From Phlebopus portentosus (Eukaryota; Basidiomycota; Agaricomycetes; Boletales; Boletinellaceae), in NCBI GenBank assembly GCA_037892935.1, contig JAYXKI010000009.1, forward strand, positions 1,302,001-1,366,000: 64,000 nt of DNA, given 5' to 3'. The position numbers were made by a program, and so were the translations under genes. The notes beneath the pieces are model-generated. The model was not told the origin of the DNA, did no database searches, and was given only the letters and a program-made list of their open reading frames with translations. The stretch's first letter is position 1. Every line of letters starts with the position of its first letter. This document shows positions 1 through 11,969 of this stretch, piece after piece.

Positions 1-3000
1 GCATGTAGTGCCCCATATGTCCCTGAGCCTGCGGAGGCGTGGTGTACGCGCTACCGGGGATCCCGCCCGGTGCAGCTGCAGGCGCGCTTTGCGGAGGCGC
101 AGCAGGCCCTGGAGATGTATGGTACGGCCTCCCTTGCGTCGGTGTCGAGTGCACCGACGCAGGCGGCGGAGGCGGTGGTCGTCCATATCCATAATCCTGT
201 CCCGAGTAGCTGGGCATCATAGCCGGCGCAGAAGGAGGCGGAGGCGGATACGGGTCCTTCCCTCCCCTCCCCTGCTGGGCTGCCTGACCCGTAGAAGTAT
301 TACTCGTCGCACCAGCGCTTCTAGGGGACTCGTTCTGCGGGGACTGCTGAGGAGCCTGAGGTTGTGGCTGCGGCGCAGCGGGAGGCGGGTGGCCATACTG
401 CCCGTGCTGGTCGTAATACGCGTACGGAGGCGGCGGGGCGCCATAGTGCATTGCCGGGGCGCCGTACGGTTGTGCGCGGTGGTGATCGTACCCAGGGTAC
501 GCGCCGTACCCTTGTGCGTGTGGAGGTGGAGGTGGGACGGGTCCCCACCCGTATGCACCTGCGTACATCCCGCCTGGTGGAGGTGGAGGAGGCATATAGG
601 GCGCATGCTGGTGCGGTTGAGGAGGAGGGTATTCCGGATGGACTGCTCCAGCTGTAGCAGCGGGTGTGGGAGCGCCAGTAGCAGTCGGGGCGGGTGCAGA
701 ACCAGCACTGAACGACGAACGAGTATCATACGGTGACGCATCTGGTCCAGCTGGAGGCGGAGGAGGCGGAGGAGCAGGGCCAGGTGGGATCGGGTTAATC
801 GCACCCCACGTCCCGCCGGGCGGCGCCGACGCGGGCGGTGGAGGGACAGCAGCAGGCGGTGGAGGCGGAGGCACTCCACCACCTTCATTCCGTTGTCGTT
901 TCGGATCGCGAGCAGACGCCGCCTCATCTTCGCTCGCGTCGCTCGCATCATCTCTCTGCACAGGCTGGAACCAATTTGGATCCATAGTCCTTTTCCGGAC
1001 GCGCACATCCTTTCGAATACGGATCTTGATCCCCTGGTCGGCAAGCGCACACGATAGGTTCGTTGATTCTGTTCGGTACGAATGATTGTGGGTTTACAAT
1101 AACGCACCAATCCAAGAAAAGAAGACAAGAAGTTCGTAGGTTTAGCATTAGCACCCACGAAAAGCAGAAAGGAGCCCGAGTCCAATCATAATCAATATCA
1201 AGTACGCTGGGAAGAACGAGTGAAGAGGTCACTAACCTTCCATCCCAGGAAATTTCTTCGCAGTGTAAACATAGAACGGTGCACTGAATATACTCTTACA
1301 GTGATGTACATTCGCACCGATGACCTCGAACAGCGTGAGTTTTAGCCGGTAAGTCCCTTCCGTTCGTACGCTCAAATCGGGAAATACGAAGAATCCCGCG
1401 TCGCGTCCTGTCCTGCCTTCACCTACAAAGATAAACAAACAGTGATGATGTTCGTCAGTATCACACCACAGCAAAAGAACTAAGAACTCGGATAAATGGG
1501 ATAAAAGCCAAGAAGTGAAATACATTTCGTTGGATCAAGGGAATAAGAATTGGTAAAAGTAGAAAGGGGAATGGGAAAGGAGCGGGTAAGTATAGCAAGG
1601 AAGGTTCCCAAGATTTGAAAGCAGTATACAGCTTGCATCAAATATCCGCCCAAGAAGGTGCGCTCAATCCCCACACTCAGAACCAATGACAAGGTTCTGG
1701 CTTACGGATTCCCTCTGCCAAGAGCAGATCGAGCCCAGAGCAGTTCAACGAGATCTTCCAGGGGAGATTTGGTAGAAGTCAAGTAAAATGGAAGAGGGAG
1801 GATCGCAAGGCACGAATGGAGAAGAAAAATAGCAAAATAAAATAGAAATTAGCAAAGTACTCACTATCTGCTTCCGGGTCTTTTAAGTGGTATAAGCTAC
1901 TCACGACACTACCGGTCGTGCAGCGGGTTTTGCCGTCTTTTAACAGATGCAGCTCCTCATCGCGATCGGGATTCGCCAGCGAAGCATACATGAAATAATA
2001 TGGATTTTGCAAGAACGATTGATTATAGTGGGCGCTATACAGTTAATGGTGGAGGATAAACATAGTCAGCGTCTGCATTGGTCCAGGACATGATGGACCG
2101 GTGAAAGCACGGATGGAAGAACATTCTCTCGGGGTACAAATAGCCCAGAGTAGAAGCTGGCGCCTCGTTCCCGAGATGTGAACCCGTTACCGGGCTACGA
2201 GTGCGAAAACGGCAGAAGAGAAAATTGAATATTCAGGTACTCACCGGTCATCTGGCGAACTGCTACGCCGAGAACGCGATCCTTTCTCGATAACCCGTAG
2301 TTGTACAACCGGCGGCGGGTCAATCGGTCTCCGATCGGCTGTGTAATTCAGGCATATATTAGCATTGCCAACAACCGAAAACTAAGCAGTTTCATGTTGA
2401 GGTGAAAGTAATCAATGAAAAGAATAGGACAAAGTGTGCTATCACACGAGTTGTTGAGGAAAGACGGTCATCCAGAGAAGCAAAAGCCACCGGGAAAAGA
2501 GGGGACGGAACTGTTCAATTGAAGATATTGGAGCATAGACACACCTTTTGTGCCCACACCACACATTCGAGCCTGTTTTGGCTCCTGTCGTACAATTAAG
2601 CCATACTCTCTGTTTCCATGACCATTAGCCATGATTCAGGGAAGGAAAAACCCGCAGTTCCACCCGCGTCGTACACGTGTGTAAGACGCAATAGGTGAAA
2701 GTGTAACGTTTATGTATGTAAGATGCACAGGATCGGAGTCCGGATCGCGAGACGGACGTTATAGAGGTAGGACGAAAAGACGTCGGGTAAAAGGCAAACA
2801 ATCGGTCAGTCAGTTGGTTGGTTGGTTGGATATGCGTATTTCAGCAGGCGAGATGCAGAAGGGCAAAGTTAGAGAAAGGGCAAGGGCAGTAGAAGGGATA
2901 TGAAGGCCAAGAGCCAGGAGTATTCACACGTCGGAGGGACGCGGCACAGGAGGCAGTGGGCAGCCGGTGATGGGGCCCGGGAGGAGGGACATGAGAGAGA

Positions 3001-3250
3001 GAAATGATACAGCACAAGCAGATATGAGGGAAAGAAAGAGAGCGGGCATGGTCGTATAGGAACCGTTAAGTTGGGCGGACCCGTAAGAGCGGCGTGGGGC
3101 CAAGCCAAAATTTGGGAAAGCAAGGGAGGAAAGGAGGCAAGAAAATAAGCAGAAAAATGCTACTTACATGTCGTCACGATTGTAAGGGTGGGGGATACCG
3201 CCTAGTTCGTCGTCGGGAGGAGTATGGTGTTCGTCGTCCATGACCGACAT
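1..3250 (-). CDS. Velvet-domain transcription regulator (C-terminus beyond the left edge)
   Basis: Fungal velvet factor, a nuclear DNA-binding regulator of development and secondary metabolism. Six exons join in phase: 3250..3168, 2609..2545, 2338..2245, 2034..1865, 1422..1237 and 1068..1, about 555 residues to the edge. The velvet domain covers roughly residues 29-225 and shows its hallmarks in order: RQEPKQARMCGVGTK, ADRRPIDPPPVVQL, FLQNPYYFMYASL, DAGFFVFPDLSVRTEG, HCKSIFSAPFYVYTAKKF and LADQGIKIRIRKDVRVRK. Beyond it lies a long low-complexity tail rich in Pro, Tyr, Gly, Ala and Gln with no stop before position 1, so the 3' end is missing. The start ATG at 3250 gives MSVMDDEHH. Velvet factors act as homo- or heterodimers. 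I cannot tell whether this is a VosA-, VelB- or VelC-type member, so no symbol is given. Confidence 0.95.
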
Positions 3251-3679
3251 CGGATAGGGAGAGAGCAACGGCGAGAGTTATAGAAACAGAGTTAAGTTTG
3301 TCTAGCTGACGGAATATACCGATAACGTGAGTCCAGTTGTATCGATCAGGACAACGGCAAGCAGCTGAGAGCTAATCGGAGACAATCTGGAAGCAGTAGT
3401 AGGGGGGCGGAGATGAGAGTACGAGGAAGAGATAGATACAGCTAAGCTACAAGTGTTGCAGCGTGTTAGACTTTGAATTCAATTCATATCATCCTGTGGG
3501 AATATAAATCCATATACGGACATGACGAGCCGTCCCGGTATCTTGGATCGATCTTTTCTCTGCAACTAACTTAACTTAACCTTATCCTTTGCCGTCTTTC
3601 TTTCCACATATATCTATTACTATTACTATCTTATCAATCCTTCCGCATTTTCGACTAGCATTACTACTACTGGTCTTAG

Positions 3680-6600
3680 TCCTCTTCAGTCTTTTATTCA
3701 AAGGCTTCCAATGAAACCCTGCAACTCTGAGATGCCCACTCATCCCTCCTCAACGCAGAATCGAGAATTTGCTCCCGCGATCTGAACGGGATACCCAGTC
3801 AGCTGCACCAGGTCCAAAGCCCACCCACGCATTCTGCACGCGCCCTATACCCGATCCTCGATTCTCATCCTTCCCTCAGAGCCTCTCTCCTGGTCCCCCG
3901 TAACTTATTCATTTCCAATTCTCAAGCTTATCCTCCACGACACCGACGGTCGGCATTCGGAATTTTGCGTGGCTTCCCCCTGCCCCGTCGCCCGTATCCA
4001 TTCACCGTGAATCCCTATCCCCAATGCAGCTGCTGTGCAAGGAGATTCTTTCCATACATAGATCACCAAGTTCTCCCTCTCCAAGGCACAACAATAATTA
4101 GTCCCGAAGGCAACTGCAAATTTGGGAAGGACGCTAAACGCAACTCATGACTACTAGAATCTATTCTCAGTCTTCCTTTCGCCTCCTTCCGGCTTCTTCC
4201 TCTCTCCACGGACCCAATGGTTTTCACCGCCTTTCCTCTCTGGTCTACACAGTATAGACAACAATGGACAATCAAATCCTGTTCCCGTAGCTGTGTCCAA
4301 GACGATCAAGAACCTTAGGTTCCTTGTTTTAATCCCGGGAGCACATTAATATTCGAGAAAGAACAGTATTGAACAAATACTTTCCCTATCTTCTTCCAGG
4401 GAGATTGCATAACAGTATGTTTACACCCTTTTCGGTGAGCAACGGCGTAGACGCTAATAATCTCATGCCAGCAAGTACGTAAGCTTCTCTTCTCCGTATC
4501 GCGTCTCATGTATTCATCCATCCGACCAATCATGGATAGAACTCCATGATAAATCTCGAACGACGACATCATACTACAAACTGATCGGGGCACTCGAACC
4601 TATCGGGCAGCACCGATCGCCGAGTACCGAATGCTGAATACCGAATACTAGGCTAAAGGAAGAAACTTTACTTTCCTGAAGAAGAAAGAGTGAGGATCCC
4701 GTTGATCGCGATCACATCCTGCGTCCTGTGGACGACCTGGAATTATCTACCTACAAAAATAAGACCAGTAGCAGCTCTTATTTGGTCCATCTACAACGTT
4801 CCCCGATTGATCCTACGTCTACGTACATAGTCCTTCCGTTCCCATCCTGTTTCGCATTCACGCAGGGGACGCACGAGAACACCACGAGCTCAGGCTCTTA
4901 CTTCTTTTAACTTGTTCCCCTCTTCTATGTACGTAGGTGCACGCTACGCATGAAGAAAGTAAGTTTCCTTCACCTCCCCGATCAAACGCTCGTTGACATG
5001 CTTTCCCCTTTCTATTACTTTTCATCTGTCAGTCCACTTGCGCCTATGCGTATGCATTGCGCTAAGTTGTGTGCTTGCTGACTACCGGCCCGGCACCGAC
5101 TTTCTTTATGAATACTTCGCTCTTCGGTTCCGTTCAATTCAGTGCGAACGCAAACTATGTATTCCTTCCTCGAACGCGTGTCTTGTACGTGCGTGCGTCC
5201 ATACACGGAGAACTGTATCGACTACACGCGCACCGGACGGATAAGAAAAACAAAATACACGAACATGAATACATAAATAAGTGAGTGCTTCGGACCTCCT
5301 TCTCGCTGACCTAACTTTACAGTACCCAAATTTCCAGATTCATAAAAACCTACGTATGTACTGTACATGTACGTAGTATTTCTCAGCATCTGTTCATCCG
5401 CTCATCCCCCTTCCATTATCCGTATTCCGATCCGAGGGGATCCTCGTTTACTCCAATTTCTTCCTTCTTACCGGTGTGCGTGATACGAGTCGGTCGGACT
5501 TGTGCGGTGCTTCGATGCTTCGTTTGCGTTAACTGTTTATCATTAGCCATATCACACAGCCTTCGGAATCAGAGGCTGAGATAGACGGAAACGGAAGCAA
5601 AATTCTGCTGCCGTATATCCTTCATTCGTCCCGAGTCTCAAGGTACATCCTGTCATCGTCACCATCGAGTGAATCTTGGCTCGGACTCGGATTCAGACAG
5701 ACGGAAATGAATTATATATAGAATCTCGTCCTGAGATCGTTATGAACATCCTCGAATGTGTATTTGGAGTGTTTTTACACAGGGAACTATATATTATGCT
5801 CGCATATGACGCCTGCGAAAACTCTGGATACATAAGCTGGACTCTCAGGTTCTCTCTCGCTGTCTATTCTCAAATACCTATGCATTCCTCAGCGTCCGCC
5901 CATCCGTCATGCATGTCCCGTATGCCGGTACGAGAGGATACTCGCTTCTTCCTTCTTTCCGGTGCCGCAACACGAGTTGGACATGTGCGTGTTGTGTCAA
6001 CCACTGACCATTAAGTTTAATACATAGCGTTTAGTCCTGAGCGATTGGCCCAGACTCGGGTTTGGATCTGAACAGACGGTGATCCATATGCATATGAAAT
6101 CCTATCATAGATTCATATTAATGTTACTTATGACTGAATGAACGGCACCCGTGTATAACGTACGAGGGCCCCTGGAAGTATATACTTCCGTAGTGAATCC
6201 TGTACTGCTTCTGTGCTCTAATGGTGTTGCTTCTCTCAATAGCAGCCCTTGATCTATGCCTTACTCCTTCTTCCTGTCTTGTGAACCAATCTCAAATCCT
6301 GGCTATACATATTATGAAGTGGTCCTCGTGCAAGTAAATCGGACTTACAATTTGTGGGAATCGAAACGAACCCCCCCCCCCTCTCTGTTTCCTGTGTACT
6401 CAGACCTTGAAGAAGACTTATTCATCGAATTTGTTGCTTGTCATATGAATGTTTAGGACCTCCTATGAGTCTGCATAGAAGAATACAAGGGATGTTTGCT
6501 TGTTACAATCCGACAACTGCTTGATGAAAGTTGATATTTGCTTTCTGGCACTTTTACGGACACCTCATGGGAGTCAAAAAGTAATTTTTCTTGTCGTTGT

Positions 6601-6834
6601 CGTGTTGATAGGTTCAAAAGGCTGCCTGACCCCGGATTCGAAGAACCGATGTGTACGTTACGTAAGTGTATCACCTTATATACGTAGCAGCGCCGATCAG
6701 CTTACCTTGAACCAAAAATAAAATTGCAACGAGGCATCAACCCAACCCTCGACCACTGGCACAATCATAATGCCACCCACCACAACAGCCTTCTTACCCT
6801 CTTTCCCTCGAACCACCACCATCGATTCCTCAGG
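3680..6834. repeat. Duplicated 5' flank, copy 1 (upstream of CHAT-1)
   Basis: No supported gene lies between the velvet start at 3250 and CHAT-1. From about 3680 the sequence is collinear with about 11970-14900, which precedes CHAT-2. Matching anchors are 3771/12046 (TTTGCTCCCGCGATC), 4085/12345 (GGCACAACA), about 4600/12830, about 5160/13250, about 5520/13575, about 6030/14075 and 6727/14777. The copies have diverged by substitutions and small indels, including a C run near 6369-6381. The block plus the CHAT gene behind it forms a tandem duplication unit of about 8 kb. 3251-3679 holds the velvet promoter region and nothing else I can support. Confidence 0.8.
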
Positions 6835-9800
6835 ATGCTTTGGTCCCGACTGTTGGAATACTTCACAGCACCCGTGAAGTGGTTAATGCAGAGACTGGTA
6901 CTATTTAATCTATGTTCTTGATTGCGTCGACGCGTGCATGCTTACTGTTCGGATTTGACAGAAATTCAGTTGGCGCGTTTTGAGAGCTAACTATTCATGG
7001 AGTCGATTTGAGACATCCGGAAATCGGGAATATCTTGACTCGGCTATCGCTTTTCAGGAAGCAGCACTGGACTCATGTTCTCATGGATTTGCTAGGCGCG
7101 TAGGATCATTGCATAGACTTGTTTTCTTTCTTCAGGCGCGATACGGGCAATCCGGGGATATTAGCGACCTTGAAAAAGCGATTTTGATGAAACGCGCCTC
7201 TCTGGAGCTTCTACCGGGTGGTCACTCGCTTCTTCCCGCATCGTTGAATAGCCTTGCGTCATCCCTATCAACGCGCTTTCGGCACGAAGGGAGGACGGAG
7301 GACCTTGACGAAGCGATATTTCTTCATCGGTCTGTCCTGCAGCTTCTACCTGAGGATCACTCGGATCCTGCATCTTTCAACGATCTTGCACTCTGCCTCT
7401 CGACGCGCTTCAAATATGGAGGAAGAATCGACGACCTCGAGGAAGCCGTATCTCTTTACCGCTCCACACTGGGCCTTCTACCGGAAGGTCATCCGCTTTG
7501 TGCTACATTGCTGAATAATCTAGCGATGTCTATCTCGAGGCGCTTTGACCGCAGTGGGAAGATGGAAGACCTTGAAGAAGCCATATCTTTTTACCGCGCC
7601 GCTCTGGAGCTTCGTCCGGAGGGCCACTCGAATCGCTCAACATCACTTGACAACCTAGCGACCTCCGTCTTAACGCGTTTTAATCACAGAGGGAAGATGG
7701 AGGACCTCGATGAAGCTATTTATCTTCAACGCGCCGCCTTGCAGCTTCTACCGGAGGGTCACTTGGATCCTATGTGGCTAAACAATCTTGCGTTCTCCCT
7801 CTCGACGCGCTTCGAGCGCTTAGGGAGAGTAGATGACCTTGAGGAGGCAATATCTCTTCAGCGTGCCGTTCTCGAGCTTTTGCCGGAGGGTCACTCAAAC
7901 TGCTCTACGTCACTGAACAATCTAGCGACCTCAATCTTGTCACGCTTTGAGTATGGAGGTGGGATGGAGGACCTCGAGGAAGCGATATCTCTTCACCGTG
8001 CTGCGGTCAAGCTTCTTCCGGAGGGCTTCTCCGATCCTACATTCCTCAGCAATCTTGCGCGCTCTCTTTCGGTGCGTTTTAAACACGAAGGCGGGATGGA
8101 GGATCTCGAGGAAGCGATATCTCTTCGTCGTACCGCCCTGGAGCTTCGATCGGAGGGTCACTCGAATCCTTCTTTGCTCAACAATCTTGCACTCTCCTCT
8201 CGACACGCTTCGGACACGGAGGGAAGATGGAGGACATCGAGGAAGCCATATCTCTTCACCGCACTGCCCTGGAACTTTTTCGTCAGGAGGATCACCCAAT
8301 CCGTTCTTCCTCGTCGAGCAATCTTGCGAGCTCTGTCTTGATGCGGTTTAAACACGGAGGGAGAGTAGAAGACCTCGAAGAAGCCATCTTCCTGTTCCGC
8401 GTCGCCCTAGAACTTTGTCCGGAGGACCATCCGGAACGCGCTCTCGAGCTGAACAATCTTGCTTCCTCTCTCTACATGCGCTTTGAACACGGAAGGAGGA
8501 CGGAAGACCTTGAGGAAGCTATGTCTCTTCACCGTGCCGCCCTGGACCTTCTACCAGAGGGTCACTCGCTTCGTTCTACCTTGTTGAACAACCTTTCAAG
8601 CTCTGTATGGATGCGTTATAAACTCGGAGGACGGATGGAGGATCTTGAGGAAGTCATAACTCTAAACCGTGCGGCTTTCGAGCTTCTACCTGAGGGTCAC
8701 CCGGATCGCTTTATGTCGCTGAACAATCTAGCGGGCTCCGTCTCGAGGCTATTTTATGATAGAGGAAGACCTGAGGATCTCGAGGAAGCCATATCTCTTC
8801 ACCGCGCCGCTCTGAAGCTTCTGTCGGAGGGTCACTCGGATCGTTCTATATCGTTAAATAATCTTGCATTCTCCCTCACGACGCGTTTTGAGCACAGAGG
8901 GAGGATGGAAGACATCGAGGAAGCCATCATTCTGTACCATTCTGCTCTGGAACTTTGTCCGGAGCTTCACCCGGACCGTGCACTTGCGCTGAGCAACCTT
9001 GCGTCCTCCCTTTATAGGCGCTTTGAACATGGAGGGAAGATGGTGGACCTTGGGGAAGCCATATGTCTTTACTGCGCTGCTCTGGAGCTTCGCCCAGAGG
9101 GTCACCCGGATCATTATACCTTGCTGAACAATCTCTCGAACTCCGTCTGGATGCGCTATAAACTCGGGGGTGGGATGAGGGACCTCGAGGAAGCTATTTC
9201 TTTAAACCGCGTCGCTCTGGAGCTTCTACCGGAGGGTCATCCGGATCGCTTTTCATTGCTAGACAATCTAGCGACCTCCGTCTCGAGGCGGTTTTTTGAC
9301 GGGGGGAGGCCGGAGGACATTGAAGAAGCCATATCTCTTCATCGTGCCGCTCTGAAGCTTCTGCCGGAGGGTCATTCGCTTCAAGCTACATCATTAAACA
9401 ATCTTGCATTCTCCCTCACGACGCGCTTTGAGCACAGAGGGAGGATGGAAGACATCGAGGAAGCCATCTCTATGTACCGCACTGCTCTTGAACTTTGTCC
9501 GAATGGTCACCCGGACCGTTCTCTCGCGTTGAACAACCTTGCGTTCTCTCTGGAGACGCGCGTTGAACGTAGCGTGAAATCAGAAGGTCTTGACGAAATC
9601 ATATCTCTGCACCGTTCCGCTCTAGAACTTTGTCCAGTCGGTCATCCAGTTCGACCTTCCTCATTGCACAATCTTGCGAGCTCTCTTTTAACGCGCTATA
9701 AACACGGAGGGAGTATGGATAACCTTGAGGAAGCCATATCTTTAAGCCGCGCTGCTGTAGAGCTTCGTCCAGAAGGTCACCCAGATCGTTCCGCGTCATT

Positions 9801-11553
9801 GCAAAACTTGGCTCTTTCGCTATATGGTCGCTTTCGGAGAGAAGGCCGTCCCGACGATCTTGAGGAATCGATGCGGTTTCTCAGCTGCGCTGCTGTTCAT
9901 CCACTGTCGAGCTTCCTAGTGCGTCTCCAGGCTGTGCAGAGGTGGACAGCATTCGCTCGGCATCATGATCACCAGAGTCTTCCTGAAGCGCACAGAACTG
10001 CAATGGCGCTTCTTCAACGTGCTCTTACCATTAGACCCACTCTATCGACGCAGCATGAGTTTCTGTCTGGTGACAGCCGTCTTCGTATCCTTGCTTTAGA
10101 TGCGGCTTCATATGCCATCGACGAGGGTGAATTCCCACGGGCCATCGAGTTTCTCGAGCAAGGGAGAGCCTTGCTTTGGTCTCAGTTGCGCGGGTTCAGG
10201 GCCCCGCTGGAGCAACTGTCGCGGGCCGATAAGACGCTTTGCGAGAGATTTGAGGATTGCAATCGTCGCCTGGAATCTCTTGTAGCGTCGTCGAAGTCAC
10301 CTATAACTGGTTCAAGTACAAATAGAAGTAGCATTCGTACATTCAGAGCATCGCAAGCACAAATTTTGGTTGATGAGATGTTGGTGCAGATGCGGCTGTT
10401 ACACGAAGAGCAGGAAACAGTAGTCAACGACATCCGACGAATACCTGGATTTGAGAACTTCCTTCGGGCTACGCCATTCGAGGTTCTACAACAAGCGGCA
10501 TCAGAAGGACCTGTCATCGTACTGAACCACTCAGAGTATAGATGCGATGCGCTCATCGTTCTTCCGGGCGAGAACAATCCGTGTGTTTGTGTCCCGCTAG
10601 ATAAAGACTTTTATATCGACGCTATTAAGCTGCACGAGGAGTTCTCGAAAGTCCGTCAAAAATACGGAATAACGTCCCGCAAATACGATGGCATCCTCCA
10701 GCGAGTAATGAAGGCTCTCTGGGATAGAGTCGTTTCCAAAATTGTCCCGAAGCTCAAGGAATACGGAATCGCGGAAGGGTCACGTATATGGTGGTGCCCA
10801 ACATCAGTGCTTTCTGCATTCCCTTTTCATGCCGCCGGTCCGTACGCAGACGCCGATGGCAGTATGAAGTATCTCTTGGACGATTACATCTCGTCGTACA
10901 CTCCGACTCTCACTTCGCTTATCAATGCTCGGTCTGGTGCTCAAAACGGAGGTGAAAGGATGCTGTTCGTTGCCGACACGCAGCTTCCCTCGGCCATGAA
11001 GGAAAGAAATGCTATATTTAGGATCCGTCGCTTTAGGCAACTTCTTGGTGATCGCGCAACTCCAAAAGCAGTACTCGAGATACTTCCACAAGCGCAGTGG
11101 GTGCATTTTGTTTGCCATGGGCTACTCAGCAAGGAACCCTTCGACTCCTCACTCAAGCTTCCTGGAGGAAGGCTCACGTTGCTGGACATCGCTCGCGCCA
11201 GCCTGGCTAACGCAGAGTTCGCATTTCTTTCGGCTTGCCATACTGCGGAACAAGGGCCGAAGTATGCGCTAGATGAAGTACTTCACCTTGCAGCCGCTAT
11301 GCAGGTTTGCGGATTCCGAAGTGTGGTTGGTACAATGTGGCAATTGCTTGACAGCGATGGACCTTATCTTTCTGGCGCTATTTATGGGTACCTCATGCGC
11401 AATATAGAAGATGGAGAGATAAGATTCAAGAGGGCTGCAGCTGCTGTTCGTGAAGCTGCCCTAAAGCTGAAGGAGAGAGGGGATGAGGACGAACGCGGAA
11501 GAGTGGAAGTCGCGACGGAACGATGGGTCAACCTTGTGCACATTGGTGCTTGA
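6835..11553 (+). CDS. TPR-CHAT protein 1 (one frameshift)
   Basis: Putative CHAT (caspase-HetF-associated-with-TPRs) cysteine protease behind a long TPR array. Likely exons are 6835..6897 (hydrophobic leader with YFTAPVKWLMQRL) and 6962..11553; the 64 bp intron keeps phase 0. About 20 repeats of 45 residues run from about 7150 to 9860, with the consensus EDLEEAISLHRAALELLPEGH followed within each repeat by LNNLA and TRF. A linker with FLEQGRALLWSQ follows, then the CHAT domain. Its catalytic His (11116-11118, FVCHG) and Cys (11236-11238, SACHTAEQG) are both present. The frame breaks near 8194-8200, where one C is missing compared with sister repeats; restoring one base gives about 1551 residues. 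It could be a sequencing indel or a real lesion. CHAT-2 is its tandem sister. The exon 1 start is by analogy with CHAT-4 and CHAT-8. Confidence 0.88.
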
Positions 11554-11969
11554 CTGTGCTGCAGTGTATTTCCTTGGTTCCAACTGCACGGTATTCCATA
11601 TGGTTGCATTGCATGGCGCTGAGTCTATTTGATCGGATTAAAGATGTATGTACAGTAATTTGGTCTAGAAATCCAAGGAGTGTCCGTAAACAATCATTTT
11701 CAGGCTCGAATCAGTCCAATCGACCTCTCTGCTTTCTATGGTTTGTGCATGCTGGGATCGATCCGTGACTTCCGCGCAGAGAGGTCTAATACACTTCTAA
11801 TTGTGTTCGATACGATGCATAATTCACCGTGAGAATATGGATATATATTTTTATATGACGGCCCATACCAATAACTTTGGTTTTTGACCTTCCCAGAGTC
11901 ATTCTTTCCCAAATACAAACCTTCATCCTTTCTGTCGCGCTGCTTACGCCTGGCGTGACTACTTGCCCT
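11554..11969. other. CHAT-1 3' flank, no gene seen
   Basis: Follows the CHAT-1 stop. The first bases after the stop resemble those after CHAT-2, CHAT-3 and CHAT-4 (GCTTGACTG), as expected for shared 3' UTR sequence. No open frame with coding character and no RNA gene was seen. Confidence 0.5.

Noticed and set aside
8..1185. Long Arg-rich and Pro-poor frames overlapping the velvet tail on both strands
   Set aside because: They are shadow frames of the Pro/Gly/Tyr-rich velvet C-terminus; the velvet frame is continuous with the conserved domain by in-phase splicing.
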